Source: [Pasteurella] aerogenes
GTDB lineage: Bacteria; Pseudomonadota; Gammaproteobacteria; Enterobacterales; Pasteurellaceae
NCBI GenBank assembly: GCA_900637275.1
Contig: LR134362.1
Location: forward strand, 1,984,001 to 2,048,000
Length of the DNA stretch: 64,000 bases
Direction of reading: 5' to 3'
Under the pieces are notes generated by a model. It worked only from the letters and a program-made list of their open reading frames with translations. It searched no databases and was not told the origin of the DNA. The position numbers and the translations under genes were made by a program. The stretch's first letter is position 1. The number at the start of each line of letters is the position of its first letter. Shown here piece after piece: positions 62,315-64,000 of the stretch.

Positions 62315-63193
62315 ATGTTAAAAGGAATCAGTTTTTCGCTCCTTGCCTCGTTATTATTTGGCTATATTTATTATTTTTCTACCTTATTACTTCCTTTAGG
62401 CGGAGAAGATATTTTTGGTTATCGCGTCATTTTTACCGTACCTTTTGTGGTGGCGGCAGTATTTATTTTTCGTCAAAAATATTTATTAGTCAGACACTTA
62501 AAGCGCATTCGTCAACAACCTTGGATAGTTTTGGTTTTTTTATTTAATGCTGCCATGATGGGATTTCAAATGTGGCTGTTTCTGTGGGCGCCGAATAATG
62601 GCGGAGCGTTGAGCGTATCGCTCGGTTATTTATTGCTCCCGCTGGTGATGGTGGTGATGGGGCGGATTTTCTTTAAAGAAAGTATTTCTAACGTGAAATT
62701 GGTTGCTGTGCTTTTGGCGGCGATCGGTGTATTTTCCAATATTGCGATTAAAGGCGGTTTGTCTTGGGAAAGTGTCGCGGTTTGTGGCTATGCGGTGTAT
62801 TTTATGATCCGCAAACGCCTCAATTTAGCGGATATTACCAGCTTTGCAATGGAAATGGTTTTGCTGTTGCCGGTGTGTATTTATTTAGCGCTACAAGTGG
62901 ATCTTGGCGCGGTACAACAAGTTAATCCGCCTATTATTTGGCTCTTGTTGTTATTGGGATTAATGAGCGGTGTTGCTTTTATTTTTTATATTGCTGCCAG
63001 CAATTTATTACCTATCAATGTGCTAGGCCTACTGGGGTATGCTGAGCCGATTATGATGTTAGTGGTCGCTTTTATTATCGGCGAAAAAGTCGATCCTGAA
63101 AGCTATCCGTTATTTCTTTGTTTAATCGGTTCTATGACTTTGATTTTGATTGATGGTGTCTGGAAAATCAAAAAACATAGCGTATCAAGTTAA
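62315..63193 (+). CDS. rarD: EamA/DMT family permease, RarD-like
   Basis: A 292-residue inner-membrane protein with ten expected helices in two EamA repeats. The features LFGYIYYFSTLLLPLGGEDIFGYRVIFTVPF, LFLWAPNNGGALSVSLGYLLLPLV and the last repeat's LGLLGYAEPIMMLVVAFIIGEK are those of RarD proteins. RarD was first linked to chloramphenicol sensitivity; the natural substrate is unknown. AAAGG precedes the ATG. A terminator overlaps the end of the gene. Confidence 0.82.
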   Translation: MLKGISFSLLASLLFGYIYYFSTLLLPLGGEDIFGYRVIFTVPFVVAAVFIFRQKYLLVRHLKRIRQQPWIVLVFLFNAAMMGFQMWLFLWAPNNGGALSVSLGYLLLPLVMVVMGRIFFKESISNVKLVAVLLAAIGVFSNIAIKGGLSWESVAVCGYAVYFMIRKRLNLADITSFAMEMVLLLPVCIYLALQVDLGAVQQVNPPIIWLLLLLGLMSGVAFIFYIAASNLLPINVLGLLGYAEPIMMLVVAFIIGEKVDPESYPLFLCLIGSMTLILIDGVWKIKKHSVSS

Positions 63194-63207
63194 CGCTATG
63201 TTTTTTC
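63171..63207. terminator. Bidirectional terminator overlapping the rarD stop
   Basis: AAAAACATAGCGT (63171-63183) / ACGCTATGTTTTT (63193-63205), 13-bp stem with a 9-nt loop. The left arm lies inside the last codons of rarD, and the element faces the convergent ghrB gene. Confidence 0.85.
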
Positions 63208-63209
63208 CG

Positions 63210-64000
63210 TTATCCCGCCATGGGATTGACCCAGTTTTGACTTGGTTTTTCCGCTTTTAAGGCGTTGATAAGATTATCTACAGCGCATTTTGCCATGTTG
63301 TAGCGTGTTTCTCCCGTTGCAGAGGCGATGTGTGGTAACAAAATCACATTATCCAAGGTCAATAACGGCGAATTACTTGGCAAGGGTTCCACTTCAAATA
63401 CATCTAAGCCCGCCGCGCGGATTGTTTTTTGTTGCAATGCCTCGGCTAATGCCGCTTGATCGACAACTTTGCCGCGTGCGCCATTAATTAAAATAGCACT
63501 TGGTTTCATTAAACGGAGTTTTTCCCGCGAAATCAATTTTTCCGTTGCGGCGGATAATGGCACGGTGAGGCAAACAAAATCGGCACGTTGTAATACCTCG
63601 TCCAATGTGCCATATTGGGCGGCGTATTGTTGTTCGACTTCTTGATGGCGGCGATTACTGTGATAAAGCACTGGCATATCAAATCCACAAAAAGCGCGTT
63701 TAGCCAGCGCACGTCCAATTCGCCCCATGCCGATAATGCCAATGGTTTTATGATGAATATCCACGCCCCAAAATTCGTGACCTACGCCGCCTTGCCAATG
63801 CCCGTCTCGCACCCATTTATCCATTTCCACGACGCGTCGCGCGCTTGCCATTAATAAAGCAAAAATGGCATCGGCGGTCGTGTCGGTGAGAACGGTAGGT
63901 GTGTGCATTAACCGAATGTGGCGTCGGGTTAATTCTTCCGTATCAAAATTGTCATAACCGACGGAAATGGTGGAAATGGCTTTTAAATATGGCGCTACAT
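63210..64000 (-). CDS. ghrB: Glyoxylate/hydroxypyruvate reductase GhrB-like (2-hydroxyacid dehydrogenase), 5' end missing
   Basis: A partial D-isomer-specific 2-hydroxyacid dehydrogenase that continues beyond the right edge of the window. Translation upstream of an internal ATG at 63908 stays open and homologous (AISTISVGYDNFD, then MHTPTVLTDTTAD), so that ATG is not the start. The NAD(P) motif is GIIGMGRIGRALAKR. The catalytic Arg lies in INGARGKVVD, Glu in DVFEVEPLPS and His in LLPHIASATGETR. It reduces glyoxylate or hydroxypyruvate in GhrB; the exact substrate here is inferred. Confidence 0.88.
   Translation of the reverse strand, partial: VAPYLKAISTISVGYDNFDTEELTRRHIRLMHTPTVLTDTTADAIFALLMASARRVVEMDKWVRDGHWQGGVGHEFWGVDIHHKTIGIIGMGRIGRALAKRAFCGFDMPVLYHSNRRHQEVEQQYAAQYGTLDEVLQRADFVCLTVPLSAATEKLISREKLRLMKPSAILINGARGKVVDQAALAEALQQKTIRAAGLDVFEVEPLPSNSPLLTLDNVILLPHIASATGETRYNMAKCAVDNLINALKAEKPSQNWVNPMAG

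Noticed and set aside
63906..63908. ATG at 63908 as the ghrB start
   Set aside because: The frame remains open to the window edge and the upstream translation is clearly homologous to GhrB, so the gene is simply cut by the window.
1..64000. CRISPR arrays, insertion sequences, integrases, tRNA or rRNA genes
   Set aside because: No regularly spaced repeats, transposase-like proteins, terminal inverted repeats or recognisable structural RNA genes were seen on either strand.

Overview
The window looks like a chromosomal segment of a Pasteurellaceae bacterium in the clade that uses the Haemophilus-type DNA uptake signal. About 45 copies of the 9-mer AAGTGCGGT or its complement are visible by eye, many as facing pairs at gene ends. 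The proteins resemble Haemophilus, Aggregatibacter and Pasteurella orthologues (opsX/kdkA, acrRAB, oadGAB, xylFGH). I cannot name the species. No rRNA, tRNA, CRISPR array, prophage or insertion sequence was recognised, and essentially every gene appears intact. The window cuts xylF on the left and ghrB on the right.

Layout. Positions 1-6.9 kb hold a xylose uptake locus: the end of xylF, xylG, xylH, the proton symporter xylE behind a perfect CRP site, an aldo/keto reductase and the activator xylR. Positions 6.9-17 kb carry an ABC-F protein, a MarC-family protein, an unrecognised 70-residue membrane protein behind a second perfect CRP site, the sodium-pumping oxaloacetate decarboxylase oadGAB, ydhF, a DUF533 protein, and a sodium-coupled amino-acid transporter with a 31-residue partner.

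Positions 17.1-27.6 kb are the origin neighbourhood. The complete atpIBEFHAGDC operon, rsmG and mnmG lie on the minus strand, followed by a 415-bp gene-free stretch with 16 GATC sites and four DnaA boxes (candidate oriC), then mioC. Positions 27.7-36.2 kb carry zapB, glpX, a sulfide-type ArsR regulator with a membrane rhodanese, gyrB, a protein of unknown function, eno and pyrG. Positions 36.3-44.6 kb carry acrRAB with its operator, ftsN and priA.

Positions 44.7-53.7 kb hold rpmE with a structured leader, three surface-glycan glycosyltransferases, the str operon (rpsL, rpsG, fusA, tufA), and trmB-yggL. Positions 53.7-64 kb carry an ABC exporter, opsX and kdkA (LPS inner core), an SSS-family symporter with palindromic upstream DNA, ilvC/ilvY divergently arranged, a RarD-like permease and ghrB.

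Most of the window is conserved core genome. The less ordinary parts are regulatory: four copies of a TTTATAT motif at exact 16-bp spacing upstream of the rhodanese/ArsR pair, two ideal CRP sites, the tiny transporter subunit, structured leaders in ribosomal operons, and the repeated use of paired uptake sequences as transcription terminators.
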